From Escallonia rubra (lineage: Eukaryota > Streptophyta > Magnoliopsida > Escalloniales > Escalloniaceae): a stretch of DNA of 64,000 nucleotides. A model generated the notes under the pieces. It saw only the letters and a program-made list of their open reading frames with translations, was not told the DNA's origin and did not search any database. The position numbers and the translations under genes are program-made. The stretch lies in NCBI GenBank assembly GCA_033065855.1, contig JAVXUO010000922.1, positions 620,001-684,000 of the forward strand. Direction: 5' to 3'. Of the stretch, positions 59,524-64,000 are shown one piece after another; the stretch's first letter is position 1; every line of letters begins with the position of its first letter.

Positions 59524-61502
59524 TGAACATGAGTAAAATGCAAAGCCACACAGGCAGTGCAGGGAAACACTTAGCAAAACTACACAGGCAGTGCAGGGTA
59601 ATCACTTAGCAAAGCCACAAAAGGAGATGCTCACTAACACTGTGGTTACAAATGCATATGAACACTAGTTAGACCCTTAAGGTACTAGCATCTCCCGCAA
59701 TAACTGACCATCCTTATATCACCTCCGATTCTGACCATCTTATAACGCCTCAATACACTAACTCGTGTCAATATACAGAGTACAAGAATCGCTAATTCAA
59801 TGAATAAATTGATGCTCAGTGAGAATGAATAATGAGCATCGATAAGAATTTGTAACAAACGCTTAAGGCTTAAAGCAGGGGTTCAAAGGAAATAAAACAT
59901 TCTTGTATCAATATAACAAAGTTCAAAGAAATAACGGTAGCAAATCAGAATAACATACGAATCAATTAGAGGAGATAGGTTCGGATACACCTCGGTCCGA
60001 AGCTATGTTAAGCTAATCAACCTCAAACACAAATTCTTCAAATTAACCTAGATAGGGAAAATCATTTATTAGTATACGATTTATGCAATGATGTTATTAA
60101 CTCTGTATTAACTTTCTAAACAGTTCTGATCCTTACTCTCGAAATGAGCTAACTACAAGCTATTCACTTACGGCAAATAGAGATTTTTCAAAAATAAAAC
60201 ATATACGTTGCATATACACTAGGTGGATCGAAAAGGTCACTTACATAATGCTACGCATTTCCCCGATACCAGAATCATGTTCGATGATTGCTTGCTACAC
60301 TTGACCCAAAAGAACTGCCTAGTCCTTTCCAAGCTCCTCTTGAACGCGCCAATTGTATACGTGCCCGTCTCCACTTCTTCAAAAACTCACTTAGAGTAAA
60401 TCATGCCATTTTACCTCAATTTCTTTTATTCTCTTTCTATACGTATGCGTCCGACATGATCTGGCTTTTTTTTTTCTAACTCTTCCATTCACTCTCTTGA
60501 ACTCTACAAGATGACGACTAACACACCTCATTGTCTCTACAACCCGTTCTAATACAGCCTCCATTTCTTTCTTCATGTCTCTTTCTCTTACAAACATGCA
60601 CACAAACCCACAACATAACACACACATCACCCATAACACTCACACGATAATCCTCCAAAAAACAATATTACACAAAATACATGCATAGTGCATACCTATA
60701 CAAGCATGGGACACTCCCGAGCATGGTACCCTTGCATTCGCCACCGATAATGAGAAATTATCAAAATACTCTCCTGACGTATGTAAAACTACCAAATACC
60801 CTTAACGGTCAACATGACTAGAAATAATTTCAAAATACTTCAAACTCATCTATATATGTGTTAGGCTGAAATCAAGCCAAAAAGTCATTTGAAAAAAAAA
60901 TATTTTATTCCAAAAAACCCTCCGGTTCTTAACGGCGCACAAGACGATCAAAGTCTATACACATGATAACTGATGTTGAAAAGTCTTGAAACTTTAGACA
61001 CTCAAACAATTTAGTGGTAAAAGGTAACTATAAAATTTTCAGGCAAAGATAATCTAATTTGCTACTTTTAATAAATCAAGAATGATATTTTTAAATAAAA
61101 TTATTTCACACTGTTCGAGGACACTGAAAAATCCAAGAAAATTATATGTCATAGATATTGTAAAAATAACTAGGGTTACAGTTTTACACTTAACCAAAAT
61201 CATAGCGAAAATGGCTTTCCGAAATAGGAATTTGGACGGCAAGAAAATGATGGCCTTTTAGCGACACTTTTCATCTCCTACCTCAAGATTTCTTATCTCT
61301 AAATCACATGTACACATTTAAACCTATTTGCTGAAATAACCAAACACATGCCACTGCACTCACCCACACCCACACCCACACTTTCCACACACTGGCCATA
61401 AAATTTCCCCCCCCCCCACCCACACACAGAAATACTCACACATGCACACTTCACTAGAACACACACACACGCACCCTGATTTACCAATATACACATATGT
61501 GA

Positions 61503-61635
61503 CACACTGTAATATTTATTTATTTTTGGTTCGAAAAAAGGCTGGACCGCAAGGCTCTAATCCAACCGGCAGGGAGTATTCCGCCTCGGGGACCTACAAG
61601 GCCGCCACATACATCTGAGCCTCACACTATAATAT
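61503..61635 (-). mobile_element. Short LINE/SINE 3' fragment with 13-bp duplication
   Basis: CACACTGTAATAT (61503-61515) and CACACTATAATAT (61623-61635) enclose a 107-bp insert. On the minus strand it ends CGAACC plus A-rich sequence. The body is unlike the surrounding CA-rich sequence. Family not fixed. Confidence 0.65.
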
Positions 61636-62139
61636 ACACATACTGAAACACACATATTTACCCACACACAAACTCATGCACACACATTGGTTTTCACACA
61701 TTTTTTTTATAAACACACACACACCTATATATTTTACTCACACCCCCATACATTCATCAAACAAAATGCACACACACAAACCTCTCTTGCGGTTGTCAAA
61801 CCTGTGCAAACCCATTTGTTCACACACACCTGCACATACTCACCCAATCATCTCTCATTACATATACAAACACACACTTGATGTATCACTATAATCAGCC
61901 CCCTTCATCCCTCGTTATACATAACCAATTACACAGGCAGATTATCAACACCCATTTCACATAAATTCAGCCCCCAAGCTATTGTATCACGGCTGACATC
62001 CAGATTGGGCCGCAGGTCGTGACCTCGAAAGGGCAGACGGAGGAGAAAATTCCGATGTTGGTCTCGTCGGCGTCCATCACCACGATCGTCGCCGTGGTAG
62101 CCTGTAAATCCCTTCCCACTTCACTAGACCTCCCCCATG

Positions 62140-62677
62140 ACCGGGGGGGGGGGCGGGGGGGCACGGCACCCCTCTTTTTTTGGTAATCCCTTTTAGTTTT
62201 TTGAGTAATGAATAAATTTATTTAAAATATATAAAATATATATGAAAAAGCTACTATATTGTAGCATTAATTTGTTAAGATTTCGTTTCGTTTTGTTCTT
62301 TATTCTTTGTACCTTGTCATAGTCTTTGTCTTTATCTTTGTAATTGTCATTTTCTTACTCTATCATAAATTCTAAATCTCTGTATTACAAAAGGACAAGA
62401 ATAAAATAAGGTTAGTTATTTTTATTATTTTAAATTCTTATAATTTGTTAACTTATACGTGATTAACGTACTCATACAATTGATAATCACGTTAGTAATA
62501 TATCTATAAAGTAAGTTAAGTTTTTTTTTCATGCAAAATTAGTAATTTATTCTTGACTATCCATTAAATAAATCACTATGCAGTATTGTTTTTTTGCATT
62601 TAATGTATTCAATAGTGACGTTATTATAATGTGTTTTTGATTAGTCCCCCTATGATTAGATTTTCTGGATCCGCCCC
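62140..62677. mobile_element. Possible small hAT-like element
   Basis: The right end GGATCCGCCCCTG resembles hAT ends of the CAGGGGCGGA type. The left end is hidden in a G-run (62142-62160), and no clean duplication is seen. Weak call. Confidence 0.3.
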
Positions 62678-63335
62678 TGACCATACAAGTCCACCATCAA
62701 CCAACACTGTGAAAGTCGATGTGGCTGCACCACAATAGTGGTGCAGTGGTGGTCCACGACTGATCGGTCTATGTTATGAGTTATTGGAGGCATTGGGCAG
62801 TGCTTGAGGCAGAGGCACGGGCCGAAATTGATCACTGGTGACCTTAAGTGTGGCTGGCTATGGGGTTGATAGAAGAGGGCAGCGATGCCTCTCGCTTTAA
62901 GGCCGGTTGCCTTTTTTCTGTCTGTCTCTGCTTTTCTTCTCTTTTCTATTTACTCTGTATCTTTAGTTACATAATGACCCAGAAGTAATTGAAATTTTCA
63001 AGGTCATTCCCCTCAATTTCATTTATTTATCTATTGCACCCACTTTTTATCTATAACTATTGGTTATTATAAATCATCGCTAATAATATTACTCATGCCT
63101 ATCGTTGCTAAAGATTCTAATAACATCACTCATGGAAACTATTGCTAAAGAAATAACTTGTGCATTACCATACATCCAACTTCATTATTGCAACTTACGA
63201 TCGTTTCGAAAATGTTGCTAAAGTCCTAGATGATAATGCTCACAGTAATCGTCACTAAAGATCCTACAATGTCGAACAACTAGTACTAAAGTAAAAAGTT
63301 AATTCGTTAGAATAAACCTAACCTAGATTTGGGGT
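62678..63335. other. Unassigned spacer
   Basis: AT-rich sequence with repeated CGTTGCTAAAG-like phrases (63110-63260), which hint at another MITE. No gene seen. Confidence 0.4.
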
Positions 63336-64000
63336 ATTACAGGAAGTCAAACGATAGTGAGCTTTTGAGAGGTCAGTAAGGTCGCTCAAACGAAGAAATT
63401 TTAAGATAATTTACAAATGCAATACGATGATGGTTTAGTTCACAGATACAATTCGATGATGGTTTCCAGAGCTTTCACAAAGATTATAACTAGTTCGATC
63501 AGATATCAATATGGCTTTCGGACACGATGCAAACAATCACAAGTGCTGGTCAACATGAGCAATTGCAAAGCCACACAGGCAGTGCAGAAAAATCACTTAG
63601 CAAAGCCACAAAGGTGATGCTCGCTGACACTAATAACCACATATGCATATTTACACCGGCTAGTCCATCAAGGTACTAGCCCACACTAATAACCCGGCTA
63701 GTCCATCAAGTTACTTGCCCACACCATTACACACCAAATCCTCCAATAGACACCAACTCCCGCCAAAACACACCAATGCAGAATTTCATGTCAATATACA
63801 GAGTGAAAACAATTCGATAATACAACATGTTATTCAATGCTCGATGGGCAATAGATAATGAGCATTGATAAGAATTTCAATAAACGATTTAAGGCTCAAT
63901 GAAAGGTTTATAAGGCAAGCAATGCAACTTGTATCAACATAACAGAGTCCAAACGAATATCAATAACAAATCAGAGTAACATACGACATCAAATAAGAGG
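63336..64000 (+). mobile_element. Old LTR-type fragment (copy 3), cut by window end
   Basis: It matches copy 2 from about 59320 onward (CAGTAAGGTCGCTCAAA, then AAGCCACACAGGCAGTGCA). Same orientation as copy 2. The start of the repeat is degraded and the rest lies outside the window. Confidence 0.5.

Larger units (their letters stand above)
59003..61960 (+). mobile_element. Old LTR-type fragment (copy 2)
   Basis: It starts TGTAACACCC and matches copy 1 (24742-28871) in inverted orientation over the first ~900 bp, including the GAGCTCAGTAAGGTCGCTCA phrase and tandem AAGCCACACAGGCAGTGCA phrases. Further in it becomes CA-rich (61360-61880). The far end is not defined and no coding region was seen. 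Read as a decayed Ty3/gypsy-type LTR; broken and old. Confidence 0.4.

Overview
The window is nuclear DNA of a flowering plant, probably a eudicot. It has a plastid-targeted terpene synthase with the usual seven-exon TPS-b structure, the end of a cytosolic ribosomal protein gene, spliced genes with GT/AG borders, and many plant transposons. There are no operons and no tRNA, rRNA or CRISPR signals. Host genes cover little: the last exon of RPL8/uL2 (1911-2253) and an apparently intact monoterpene synthase (45449-48599). Nearly everything else is repeat.

Layout. 1-3244: RPL8 3' end and flanks. 3261-7764: a minus-strand L1-type LINE with a 16-bp target duplication. 9434-24741: one (TG)n/(TA)n tract hit by four long-TIR DNA transposons in a row, called here A (9483-10938), B (10948-11838), C (11873-13270) and D (13285-24687). 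24742-28871: an old LTR-type fragment carrying a hAT element (25456-26790). 28872-43500: about four units of a ~1-kb tandem repeat, split by a PIF/Harbinger-type MITE, which is itself split by an 8.56-kb Ty3/gypsy-type element with gag but no recognised pol (29998-38560), and by a GC-rich hAT element (40923-42209). 43.5-50.2 kb: the terpene synthase with small MITEs and Helitron-like ends on both sides. 50219-56761: element E, a decayed relative of D with kilobase-scale inverted arms. 56.8-58.7 kb: an AT-rich array. 58.7-64 kb: Helitron-like end, more LTR-type fragments and small insertions.

The most interesting part is elements A-E. D is an 11.4-kb Mutator-like element (MULE) with ~290-bp TIRs. 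It carries an uninterrupted 764-aa FAR1-type transposase, a plant-mobile-domain plus Ulp1-protease gene, a small B3 DNA-binding gene, and two divergently arranged paralogous ORFs of 143-144 aa that I do not recognise. About two dozen imperfect palindromes built from CCGC..GCGG half-sites are spread through its TIRs and intergenic parts, including an 11-copy array. A, B, C and E carry their own versions of such palindromes, and the version follows the terminal sequence: A/B/E end in G-rich GCCGATCC, while C/D end in GGGAGYTGATC-like sequence. This pattern, plus extra element-encoded DNA-binding proteins, recalls the VANC/motif anti-silencing system known from Arabidopsis VANDAL MULEs, but the proteins and motifs differ. 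That functional link is inference.
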